Assembly (NCBI GenBank): GCA_910579595.1
Contig: CAJTVM010000136.1
Location: 1-5,724, forward strand
Source: an uncultured Oscillospiraceae bacterium
GTDB taxonomy: Bacteria; Bacillota; Clostridia; Oscillospirales; Oscillospiraceae
DNA length: 5,724 nt
Reading direction: 5' to 3'
Shown: one piece after another, positions 1-5,670 of the stretch
How the letters are laid out: every line of letters starts with the position of its first letter
Numbering within the stretch: the stretch's first letter is position 1
The notes under the pieces: model-generated
What the model saw: the letters and a program-made list of their open reading frames with translations, nothing else
What the model was told of the DNA's origin: nothing
Databases searched by the model: none
Position numbers and translations under genes: made by a program

Positions 1-63
1 CTTACTTTTGCCCTTATTGCTGTCCTTGTCAGAAGATTTTAAACAGGCTCTAAGGCTTAACCG

Positions 64-97
64 CCTTTCACCTAACCTTTCACCTGGCCTTTCACCT
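64..97. repeat. Three 12-bp-period tandem repeats (CCTTTCACCT core)
   Basis: The 10-base core CCTTTCACCT occurs perfectly at 64-73, 76-85 and 88-97, separated by the dinucleotides AA and GG, giving an exact 12-bp period. On the minus strand, the sense of the operon, the unit reads AGGTGAAAGG. The array begins 25 bp past the primase stop codon. Short direct repeats beside a phage primase can be iteron-like replication or regulator binding sites. The period is also a multiple of three, so the array could encode a tetrapeptide repeat. The repeat itself is certain; its role is not known. Confidence 0.85.
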
Positions 98-119
98 AAA
101 ATCAGGGGAAAGGTTTTTT
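88..119 (+). terminator. Rho-independent terminator-like hairpin on the plus strand
   Basis: CCTTTCACCT (88-97) pairs with AGGGGAAAGG (104-113): 9 of 10 pairs with one internal A.G mismatch, around the six-base loop AAAATC. Six T follow directly (114-119). This is the usual layout of an intrinsic terminator for transcription arriving from the left on the plus strand, and it would stop such transcripts just before they run antisense into the primase gene. On the minus strand the same hairpin is preceded by six A and lacks a U-tract, so it is unlikely to end the primase operon. The left arm is also the third tandem repeat copy. Confidence 0.55.
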
Positions 120-122
120 GCT

Positions 123-2801
123 TTAGAATGGCAGCTCCTCATCCTCGCCATCAATGGGGGTAAATTGCTGTTGTTCCCATTCCGGCTGGGCGGCAGCAGC
201 CCTGGCATCAGCCAGTTCCTCTGCATTGTCCACAGGGTCTTCCGCCTTGGACAATTTACCGATGTAAAATTCCACGAAACGGCTACTCCGATTTCCAAAC
301 CACTTCATAACAGTGTAGGTCTTTCGTCCGCCGCGTTCAGTGTAGGAAGAAATCAATTCTTTTTCGGCAAGATACTTCATGGTCTTTCTGGGCGAGTATC
401 CAGCTTTCGTCAGGGCTTGGTTCAGCATGGAGGGGAAAATGTAAGCGGTGTTCCCGGTCTCGCTGGTAAAGCCCAGGCAGGTGCCCACAGTATTGGGACC
501 GAAGTATGCCTTGTTCGACAGAACCCAGTCCACAATGAACTGCACCGCATTCTCGTTGACGTCGGTGGCGTTGCTCTCCACCTGGTTGACCAAGATGTCC
601 GAGGCCATCTGCTTTGCGGAGGCCCAGGACACTGCCCACTCCCCTCCGAAGAACCAGGTGTCGATGAGTGCGTCCGCCAGGGCCACGGCCGCGATGCCAG
701 CGATGTGGGAGCCGTTCTTGCCCTCGCTGACGGTGCGGACGTAGCCCTGCATCTCCTCGTACAGCTCCACAATCCGGCGCTCATCCATCTGCAGGATTTT
801 CTCAATAAAGGCTGGGCCAGCCCAGCCGCAGTCCGTGGCCGATTGCTGGTGCATGAGGGCAGCGTCCGCCTCGTTGTCGAAGGGGCCGCCGTAGATCTCC
901 AGCACACGGGTGCTGACGCCCGTCTGGGTGGTTTCCGTGCTGAGAGGCTCCTCGCCGGTGGCCAGGGCCACGGTGCGCCATTGGTGGATGGTCTGGAGGC
1001 CCCCGCCCTTGCTGCCCCGGATCTTCCCGGTGCCGCTGGCGATCATGTACACGATCTTCTCCAAGGCCCCCTGGTTGTTCCCGGCCAGCTGGCGCTCATC
1101 GATGCCCAGGGGCAGGTCGCAGTAGAAGGCCGCCGTCCGCTCCAGGCCGACCTGGGTGGCGTTGAAGCTGACCATGAGCCGCTCCGGGTCTCCCCAGGCG
1201 GAGAGGGCGGCCTTGAGGGCGGCGGTCTTTCCGCCTTTGGAACCGCCCCAGTTGTACACGAAGAATATCCGCTGTTTCACGATTCGTAGCAGGGGTGCGG
1301 CGAATCCGGCCGCCAGGATAAAGCGGAACTTCATCCTGCCGCGGTGGGGGGTCATGTGCTCCACCCACCGCTCCATGGTGCCGTTTTTGCAGTAGGCCGC
1401 CGCCATGCCCCGCTGGGATGGGTCTATGTCCAGGGTCAGGCCGTCATCGTGGCCAGGCAGGAACCGCTTTCCCGGCTGCCAGCCGAAGGTAGATGTGGCG
1501 TCATTCTTGGGGATCAGGTCGATGTTCTCGGCCTCCAGCGCCCCCAGGAAGCTAACCACCCGCTTGGCGTTCTCGCTGGTGACTGTGCAGCCCAGGTCAG
1601 CAAGTGTGGTGATGGATCGGCTGGAGAAGATGGTGGAGCGGGGGTAGATGGCGGTCTGCCACTGGCCGTCCCGCTTGAATGCCACCTCGATTTTCTCATC
1701 GCCGGTCTCCAGGCTCTTGAGGCGTTGGGTGAGGATAATGGGCGTCCGGCAGACTCCCACCGGGGTGTATGTCTTTTGGTCGATGGCGCTGATGCCCTTT
1801 TCCGAGTATATCCAGCCCTCCGGCTGGCGCAGATTGATGGGGGCCCCTTCTATGGCCTCCGGGGTGAGCTGCGCCTCCAGGTCGATCCGCTCGGCCTCCT
1901 TGAGGGCCTCCCTGATCAGCTGGGCCGCCGCCTCTTTGCCGTGCTTGATGAAAAGGTCGCTGGGGTCTTTGGTGCCGAGGCGGTCGCATGACCACAGGTA
2001 GATTTCCCCGGTGAACCCGCCTTCCTTCAGTCCCCGGAACATCTTAGTGGTGAAGGTTTCCCCACCGCCGTCCGGCTCTTTGTGTATGTAGAGCTTCAGT
2101 CCCTGGATGACCGCCGCCTGGTAGGACTTGAACATGGAGGCGCCGGCCACGCCGATGGCGGGGAGGCCCATGTACCAAAGGCTCTGGGTGTCGCTCTCAC
2201 CTTCCACCAGAATGGCCCAGCCCACCTTGCGAATCTCTGGGAGCCGCCACTCACCGTAGAGGCATATCTTCCCGGCGCTACCGCGCTGCCAGCGGAACTC
2301 CTTCTTGCCATACCTCTTGCGCACGGCGGCCTGCTGGCCATCCTCGGTGAAGTAGGGCATCTGGAGGCAGGTCAGCCCCGCCCGCTCCTTTTTCGTGGTC
2401 ACTCGGCAGCTCTCCGTCAGGAAGTCCACCGGGAGGCGCTTATCAAAGGCATACTGTTCCACGCTGTAGGGGGCAAGACTGGGGCCGCCGCCACCCGCCT
2501 GTTTCGGCTTGGGTTTTTCCTGGGCCACGCCGTACTTCTCCAGAATCTCTTTGTACGCCTGCTTGGTGTCGCATCCATGGTACTTTGCCCAGAAGGTTAT
2601 GAAATTGCCGCCCTCATCTTCAGAAAAGCAGTGCCATTGGCCGGTTTTCAGGTCCACGGAAAAACTGTTCTGCTTGTCCCGGTGGAAGGGGCACAGGCCC
2701 ACCAGGTTGTCCCCGGCTATTTGGTATTTCTCAATGACGGCGGTGTACTCCGCCCGGTAGTCTACTATCCGGTCGAGGTCTACATTTTCTCTTACCGCCA
2801 T
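123..2801 (-). CDS. Phage DNA primase-helicase: CHC2-like zinc finger, Toprim, DUF927-type ATPase (892 aa)
   Basis: This is a bifunctional replication protein expected to make RNA primers and unwind DNA at the phage fork. Residues 37-61 form a CHC2-type zinc finger (CPFH at 37-40, WHCF at 56-59), but the position of the usual fourth ligand is Glu61 (CFSE, not CxxC). A Toprim-like part follows: VEGESD at 199-204 with the catalytic-type Glu200, and HKEPDGGGE at 240-248 supplying the acidic pair. The C-terminal half is a DUF927-like ATPase. Its Walker A is GGSKGGKT (519-526), Walker B is LPLGIDE (563-569), and a likely arginine finger is Arg632 in STRVLE. The tail is acidic (DGEDEELPF). The ATG at 2801 is the only plausible start: an in-frame TGA lies two codons upstream, the next in-frame Met is residue 148, and the zinc finger starts at 37. 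The Shine-Dalgarno is weak, which suggests coupling to the short leader ORF upstream. Family-level call is strong; exact specificity is inferred. Confidence 0.93.
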   Translation of the reverse strand: MAVRENVDLDRIVDYRAEYTAVIEKYQIAGDNLVGLCPFHRDKQNSFSVDLKTGQWHCFSEDEGGNFITFWAKYHGCDTKQAYKEILEKYGVAQEKPKPKQAGGGGPSLAPYSVEQYAFDKRLPVDFLTESCRVTTKKERAGLTCLQMPYFTEDGQQAAVRKRYGKKEFRWQRGSAGKICLYGEWRLPEIRKVGWAILVEGESDTQSLWYMGLPAIGVAGASMFKSYQAAVIQGLKLYIHKEPDGGGETFTTKMFRGLKEGGFTGEIYLWSCDRLGTKDPSDLFIKHGKEAAAQLIREALKEAERIDLEAQLTPEAIEGAPINLRQPEGWIYSEKGISAIDQKTYTPVGVCRTPIILTQRLKSLETGDEKIEVAFKRDGQWQTAIYPRSTIFSSRSITTLADLGCTVTSENAKRVVSFLGALEAENIDLIPKNDATSTFGWQPGKRFLPGHDDGLTLDIDPSQRGMAAAYCKNGTMERWVEHMTPHRGRMKFRFILAAGFAAPLLRIVKQRIFFVYNWGGSKGGKTAALKAALSAWGDPERLMVSFNATQVGLERTAAFYCDLPLGIDERQLAGNNQGALEKIVYMIASGTGKIRGSKGGGLQTIHQWRTVALATGEEPLSTETTQTGVSTRVLEIYGGPFDNEADAALMHQQSATDCGWAGPAFIEKILQMDERRIVELYEEMQGYVRTVSEGKNGSHIAGIAAVALADALIDTWFFGGEWAVSWASAKQMASDILVNQVESNATDVNENAVQFIVDWVLSNKAYFGPNTVGTCLGFTSETGNTAYIFPSMLNQALTKAGYSPRKTMKYLAEKELISSYTERGGRKTYTVMKWFGNRSSRFVEFYIGKLSKAEDPVDNAEELADARAAAAQPEWEQQQFTPIDGEDEELPF

Positions 2802-2836
2802 GCATCATCACCGCCCGTCCATTGTAAAATGTTCAT
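2792..2836 (-). CDS. Possible 14-residue leader peptide overlapping the primase start
   Basis: A minus-strand ATG at 2836 opens a 14-codon frame (MNILQWTGGDDAWR). Its TAA stop lies inside the primase gene, so the two frames overlap by 10 nt. GGGAG at 2844-2848 lies 7 nt upstream of this ATG, a better ribosome binding site than anything before the primase ATG. A ribosome ending here would be set down on the primase start, which would explain the weak primase Shine-Dalgarno. The frame is short and could be chance; there is no conservation evidence in this window. Its possible role as a coupling or attenuation leader is inference only. Confidence 0.33.
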   Translation of the reverse strand: MNILQWTGGDDAWR

Positions 2837-2900
2837 CCTGGCGCTCCCATTGTGTATTGTGGGCTGGCACCGCCAGTCGGCGGCACCAGCCCTATGTGGT
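2802..2900 (-). other. 99-nt leader between the SSB-like gene and the primase gene
   Basis: This is the only sizeable intergenic gap in an otherwise tightly packed operon. In the direction of transcription it holds a long hairpin (2861-2892), then a short AC/AT-rich linker, then GGGAG and the start of a possible 14-codon leader ORF that runs into the primase gene. A TACAAT hexamer near 2823-2828 resembles a -10 box, but there is no credible -35 at the right distance. I therefore read the gap as a post-transcriptional control region, not a promoter. Confidence 0.5.
2861..2892 (-). promoter_or_regulatory. Strong 14-bp RNA hairpin upstream of the primase gene
   Basis: On the minus strand GGGCTGGTGCCGCC (2892-2879) and GGCGGTGCCAGCCC (2874-2861) pair along all 14 positions, with 12 Watson-Crick pairs and two adjacent G-U wobbles, around the loop GACT. 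In the plus-strand RNA the same two positions would be C.A mismatches. The perfect fold therefore exists only in the operon's own transcript, which supports a role in RNA. No U-tract follows (the next bases are ACAATAC), so it is not a standard intrinsic terminator. It could be an RNA-processing or stability element, an attenuator, or a binding site for a phage regulator. It begins 9 nt after the stop codon of the SSB-like gene. Confidence 0.7.
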
Positions 2901-3797
2901 TTACGCGAAGGGCAGCGGAGCGTCCCCATCGTCGTGGGGCGGGGCCTCCTCGAAGGCACCGGTGCCGTTGAGGGCATCCATCTCGGCATCGTCCGGGGTG
3001 ACATCCACCCCCCGGCCCCGCTCCGGGGCGGCGGTGTAGTCGTCCAGGGTGAGGGCCATGCTCTGATATTGAGCCTTGATCTCATTGCGGAGCTGGATCA
3101 CCCTGGCGGCGGCGGCCGGGGGCAGGAGGCCCTTCTTCTTGATGACCACCTTGCTGTAGGCCACACCGTTGCTGTTCTGGGCCTTCTCCAAGGTGAGGCT
3201 CACGATCATCCCCGTGTAGGGCGTCCCGCTGGCCAGAATCTTCGCCAGCTGCTTGTTCACATCCTTGATGGAGGTGGGCGGTACCGACAGCAGGTAGAAG
3301 TTGGGGTCGCCGTCCATCAGCAGGTAGATGCGGCGCATATTCTTGCACGCCTTGCCCTTGCTGGGGTTGCCCTTGTCATCCGTACCGGTGCCGTACTGGT
3401 TGTAGGGGCAGGTCTCACACGTCCGTACCTCCCCGGTCTCCGTCCACACGGCGGTTTTGCCGTCCATGCTGGAGCAGACCGGAATCTTGTCCTTGGCATC
3501 CTTGGCGGAGCCGAAGGAGCCGGGCCAGTACCCGCTCAGGCGGTGGGTGAACACGATGACGCCCAGGATCTCCTTCATGGGGTCGGCGTCACCCTCCTCC
3601 TCGCCCTGGACCTCGTAGGCGATACCGCCGCCGCTGGGGACCTTGATCTGGCGGCAGGTGATGCCGCTCTCCGGGTCCAGGTCCTCCATCTCATCCTTCA
3701 GCTCGGCCAGGAGCTCCGGGTCGATGCCCTCGTAGCGGTTGGCGATGGCGAAACTGTCCATCGTGGCCAGGGCGGTGCTGTTCTTCTTGTCTGCCAT
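2901..3797 (-). CDS. Cysteine-containing phage protein, candidate single-stranded-DNA-binding protein (298 aa)
   Basis: I do not recognise a named family with certainty. Four clustered cysteines, C108, C127, C130 and C151, lie in a polar segment (CETCPYNQYG around 127-136) and could bind zinc. The flanking regions look like mixed beta strands (for example IYLLMDGDPNFYLL at 157-170 and MIVSLTLEKA at 197-206), compatible with an OB-like core. The last 50 residues are acidic and disordered-looking and end HDDGDAPLPFA, like the acidic DDDIPF tip that SSB proteins use to recruit replication partners. Position between helicase and primase genes supports an ssDNA-binding or replisome-scaffold role. 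The ATG has a strong site, GGAGGA, 7 nt upstream, formed by the last codons of the preceding gene; the gap to that gene is only 3 nt. The SSB call is inference; a recombination mediator or another replication accessory is possible. Confidence 0.85.
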   Translation of the reverse strand: MADKKNSTALATMDSFAIANRYEGIDPELLAELKDEMEDLDPESGITCRQIKVPSGGGIAYEVQGEEEGDADPMKEILGVIVFTHRLSGYWPGSFGSAKDAKDKIPVCSSMDGKTAVWTETGEVRTCETCPYNQYGTGTDDKGNPSKGKACKNMRRIYLLMDGDPNFYLLSVPPTSIKDVNKQLAKILASGTPYTGMIVSLTLEKAQNSNGVAYSKVVIKKKGLLPPAAAARVIQLRNEIKAQYQSMALTLDDYTAAPERGRGVDVTPDDAEMDALNGTGAFEEAPPHDDGDAPLPFA

Positions 3798-3800
3798 AGT

Positions 3801-4295
3801 TTATTCCTCCATTTCATGTTCGCCGGCGTCGGCGGGTTCAGCTTCTTGGAATGCGGCCTCGGCCAGCTCCTCCAGCGGAGTGGTCTCATCCCGGCCGGTG
3901 TTCTCCACCGTGTAGAGGTTGTCCAGGGTGCGCCGCATCTCGGCGGCGGCCACCAGCAGGACATAGGCGGCGTGTACAGTGCTGTTTACGATGGAGCTGG
4001 TGGCATCGATGGCGTTGAAGTTGGGATCGGCCAGGGTGCCCAGCAGGGCGCCGGTGTCGTCCTTGATGGACTTGACCGCGCCGGTGATCTTCGCCAGCTG
4101 CTCGGCTGCGATCCCGTAAGCCTCGTGGCGGTTGCGCACATAGGGCGGGGCGGTCATGGTCTCTTGGGCCACCTGACGGTGGTGTTCCTTGATCAGCTGG
4201 CCGGTATTGGTGATGGCAGACTGAGTCAAGTCCTCGATGGCGGCCTGCAGCAGAGGGCGGGTGTCGAGCTCCATCTGCTCGTATTTCTCGCTCAT
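3801..4295 (-). CDS. Hypothetical phage protein with acidic C-terminal tail (164 aa)
   Basis: Function not recognised. The protein looks mainly alpha-helical: helices are likely over residues 10-45 (LLQAAIEDLTQ), 54-80 and 100-128 (HAAYVLLVAAAEMRRTLDNL). Residues 135-164 are strongly acidic and end in EMEE. The hydrophobic run near 108-118 is too short and too alanine-rich for a convincing membrane segment, and no signal peptide is seen. The ATG overlaps the TGA of the upstream gene as ATGA, and GGGGAGGA lies 7 nt before it inside that gene, so translation is probably coupled. Its last codons provide the Shine-Dalgarno for the SSB-like gene, which suggests the two are made together and may act together. 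That last point is inference. Confidence 0.85.
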   Translation of the reverse strand: MSEKYEQMELDTRPLLQAAIEDLTQSAITNTGQLIKEHHRQVAQETMTAPPYVRNRHEAYGIAAEQLAKITGAVKSIKDDTGALLGTLADPNFNAIDATSSIVNSTVHAAYVLLVAAAEMRRTLDNLYTVENTGRDETTPLEELAEAAFQEAEPADAGEHEMEE

Positions 4296-4726
4296 TTCTT
4301 CTTCCTCCCCGCCGATTCCTTCCTCCGGGTGATGTCGTTATACTCGTAGCTGCGGATCACGGAGTCCAGTCCCTCGCTCAGTTCCCCGTGCTCCTCCACA
4401 TAGTCCTTGATGGTGGACTGGAGGGTGCGGGGGTCCACCTTCTCCACGATGATGTCCCCCAGGCCCTCCTCCCGGAGGACGTCCAGGAAGTTCAGACCGC
4501 CCTCGGCCAGCTCCTCCTCAGACCGCTTGGTGTAGGACGTCTTGGCGGTCAGGGTGAAGCAGTAGCCGCCGGTGGAGATGCGGGGGATGTCCTCGTCCAC
4601 CATCTGCTGGGTGATCTCCGCCTTCGCCGCCTCGATGGCGGCGTTGTTGGCCTTGGTCTGCTCGGACAGCTCATCCTTCCGATCCAGAAGGGCCTGGTAG
4701 TTCTTGATCATGTCAATCAGCGCCAT
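4292..4726 (-). CDS. Hypothetical phage protein, N-terminal coiled-coil-like helix plus beta segment (144 aa)
   Basis: Function not recognised. Residues 3-45 form a charged, alanine-rich helix likely to be coiled coil (YQALLDRKDELSEQTKANNA). A beta-hairpin-like segment follows (ISTGGYCFTLTAKTSYTKR, 50-68). After it come a helix, the segment GLGDIIVEKVDPRTLQSTI (88-106) and a basic end (RRKESAGRKKK). The helix-then-beta layout is loosely like Gp157-type phage early proteins, but I see no specific match. I chose the ATG at 4726 over upstream starts because AAGGA lies 8 nt before it. The longer version, from 4777, would overlap the previous gene far more and has no comparable site. The gene overlaps its upstream neighbour by 14 nt and its downstream neighbour by 4. 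Confidence 0.8.
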   Translation of the reverse strand: MALIDMIKNYQALLDRKDELSEQTKANNAAIEAAKAEITQQMVDEDIPRISTGGYCFTLTAKTSYTKRSEEELAEGGLNFLDVLREEGLGDIIVEKVDPRTLQSTIKDYVEEHGELSEGLDSVIRSYEYNDITRRKESAGRKKK

Positions 4727-5099
4727 GTTCCTCATCCTTTCTTGTGGTACGCTCCGCAAAGAGCGCCATCGCGTCAAAGAATAATTCCTGGTAAGATCGT
4801 TGCCCTACCGAGGCCGAAACGATGGCCGCTATCTCATTGGCATCGTTCCGACTGCACCCATAGCTCATCAGGAGTTTGACGAACCGCTTCCTGGAGCCAC
4901 AGCGCCACTCCTTGGGGAGCTTGACGGCCATCTCAAAGGCCATCGGGCCAATGGCCCCGATGATCAGTGCCTCTGCGCTCTCGCACTCCCCTTCAAGGGT
5001 GATCGTCAGCTCCCCGATGTTGTTGGCCTCGAACCGGGCCACAGGTTCACCGTTCTGCATGATGTAGCAGGCGTGAGCGGTTTGGCCTTCAGGCCCCAT
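4713..5099 (-). CDS. Hypothetical phage protein (128 aa)
   Basis: Function not recognised. The N-terminal half looks like a small beta-rich domain (HACYIMQNGEPVARFEANN, then ELTITLEGE), followed by a helix (AEALIIGAIGPMAFEMAVKL). The C-terminal half holds a basic helical segment, WRCGSRKRFVKLLMSYGC (65-82), then SRNDANEIAAIV, which could contact nucleic acid. There is no signal peptide; the hydrophobic run near 45-57 is short and interrupted. The start is well supported: AAGGGAGG sits 8 nt before the ATG, within the last codons of the four-cysteine protein gene, with an 11-nt overlap. A role in phage DNA metabolism is inferred only from its place in the operon. Confidence 0.83.
   Translation of the reverse strand: MGPEGQTAHACYIMQNGEPVARFEANNIGELTITLEGECESAEALIIGAIGPMAFEMAVKLPKEWRCGSRKRFVKLLMSYGCSRNDANEIAAIVSASVGQRSYQELFFDAMALFAERTTRKDEEHGAD
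4735..4739 (-). promoter_or_regulatory. Ribosome binding site AAGGA that fixes the 144-aa gene start
   Basis: AAGGA lies 8 nt upstream of the ATG at 4726, inside the final codons of the upstream 128-aa gene. Two upstream in-frame Met codons (4735 and 4777) lack a spaced site, so this one decides the start. Confidence 0.6.
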
Positions 5100-5313
5100 C
5101 GTCAGTGCCTCCCTTCAGCAACCGGGCGCACCCCCAATTGTCCGGGTTGCTCCCGGTGCCCTTGGCCATGAACGGGAGCGTGTACACATAGGCCATGCAC
5201 TTGTGCCCGACGCAGGGCTGAAACCGCTCCCATTCGATTGCCCTGCCAGTTATGTCATTGCTTTCCCGCTCGGCCACCTTCCTGAAGGGGCAGAGCTTCG
5301 TTTTCTTACTCAC
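5089..5313 (-). CDS. Small four-cysteine, probably zinc-binding phage protein (74 aa, GTG start)
   Basis: A short basic protein with four cysteines: C8 (KLCPF), C34 and C39 (QPCVGHKCMAY), and C62 (NWGCARL). The spacing C-x25-C-x4-C-x22-C suggests one small zinc-ribbon-like fold, though His38 could also be a ligand. The family is not known to me by name, and function is unknown; small zinc proteins in phage early regions are often nucleic-acid-binding or host-takeover factors. The start codon is GTG, chosen because AGGGAGGT lies 6 nt upstream. The gene begins 14 nt after the stop of the helicase remnant and overlaps the next gene by 11 nt. Confidence 0.8.
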   Translation of the reverse strand: MSKKTKLCPFRKVAERESNDITGRAIEWERFQPCVGHKCMAYVYTLPFMAKGTGSNPDNWGCARLLKGGTDDGA

Positions 5314-5319
5314 AGATGT

Positions 5320-5327
5320 ACCTCCCT
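5320..5327 (-). promoter_or_regulatory. Strong ribosome binding site AGGGAGGT for the GTG-start gene
   Basis: AGGGAGGT directly follows the helicase TAG and stands 6 nt before the GTG at 5313. It is close to the ideal anti-16S sequence and is the main reason for accepting the GTG start. Confidence 0.75.
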
Positions 5328-5670
5328 CTAAAAGAATTGCCGCCAGTCATCCACGATGGTCTTCGCCAGGTCTTCCTTAGCGGCCAGCGACTTCAAAATC
5401 AGCTCATCCACCGTTTTCTCAGCCACCAGGTGGATGTACGTGCAGGGGTGCCGCTGGCCGATGCGGTGGATGCGGCTCAGGCTCTGCTCGTAGGTGGCGT
5501 AGTTGAAGTTCTCCGAGTAGTACACGCAGGTGTCCGCCGCTGTCAGGGTGATGCCGGTCCCGGCTGTGTCGATCTGGCCCACAAAGACCATGGTGGCCGG
5601 GTCGGTCTGGAACTGCTGGACGATGTCGCCTCGCAGCTCCTTCTTGATGTCCCCGTAGATGGCCACCGTC
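5328..5670 (-). pseudogene. SNF2/DEAD-box phage helicase, 3' remnant interrupted at its 5' side
   Basis: The last ~114 codons of a superfamily 2 helicase of the SNF2 type, presumably acting on DNA in phage replication or recombination. Numbered from the GTG at 5666, motif V is DTAGTGITLTAA (33-44) and motif VI is QSLSRIHRIGQ (61-71) with the arginine-finger residues R65 and R68. The C-terminal helices end WRQFF. Everything upstream is missing: the Walker A and DExH motifs and the whole first RecA-like domain, about three quarters of a typical ~450-500-aa phage protein. The GTG is not a credible start, having no ribosome binding site and falling mid-domain (TVAIYGDIKKEL). The codons before it run into AT-rich DNA, and a TGA appears in frame at 5673-5675. 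This fits interruption by an inserted element; alternatively the sequence is joined wrongly here. Confidence 0.82.

Larger units (their letters stand above)
1..122. other. Region downstream of the primase gene, no confident gene
   Basis: This stretch lies beyond the primase stop codon and contains no gene I can support. It holds three 12-bp tandem repeats and a plus-strand terminator-like hairpin, described separately. On the minus strand one frame stays open from about 138 to the window edge (46 codons). It reads the repeats as LGER-PGER-LGER and then as a Lys/Ser-rich stretch, but it has no ATG, GTG or TTG start. It could be the beginning of something that continues to the left or just chance. 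Bases 1-60 show no clear promoter. Confidence 0.5.

Noticed and set aside
165..1289. A 374-codon open frame on the plus strand
   Set aside because: It is antisense to the primase ATPase domain, with shadow-type composition and no recognisable motif or good start site.
2823..2828. TACAAT as a -10 promoter box before the primase gene
   Set aside because: The region 16-18 nt upstream has no TTGACA-like -35, and an extended -10 TGn is absent. The hexamer also lies inside the possible leader ORF.
2082..4349. A 755-codon open frame on the plus strand
   Set aside because: It lies antisense across four well-supported minus-strand genes and part of the primase. Its composition (very rich in Gly, Leu, Val, His) is typical of the shadow frame of GC-rich genes, and no domain is recognisable.
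4292..4726. Assignment of the 144-aa protein to the Gp157 family
   Set aside because: The helix-then-beta outline is similar, but the specific sequence pattern of Gp157 is not visible, so the gene is left as hypothetical.
4727..4777. A longer N-terminus (17 more residues) for the 144-aa protein
   Set aside because: It has no spaced ribosome binding site, overlaps the upstream gene by 65 nt, and the added Arg-rich stretch looks like shadow sequence. The ATG at 4726 has AAGGA at 8 nt.
5121..5149. Inverted repeat GCAACC...GGTTGC
   Set aside because: Short (6 bp), with an extended arm imperfect, and wholly inside the 74-aa coding sequence. Expected by chance in GC-rich DNA.
5328..5666. A complete 112-aa gene starting at the GTG at 5666
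   Set aside because: It begins mid-domain in an SNF2 helicase fold, has no Shine-Dalgarno and lies next to an abrupt composition change, so it is a remnant and not a short gene.
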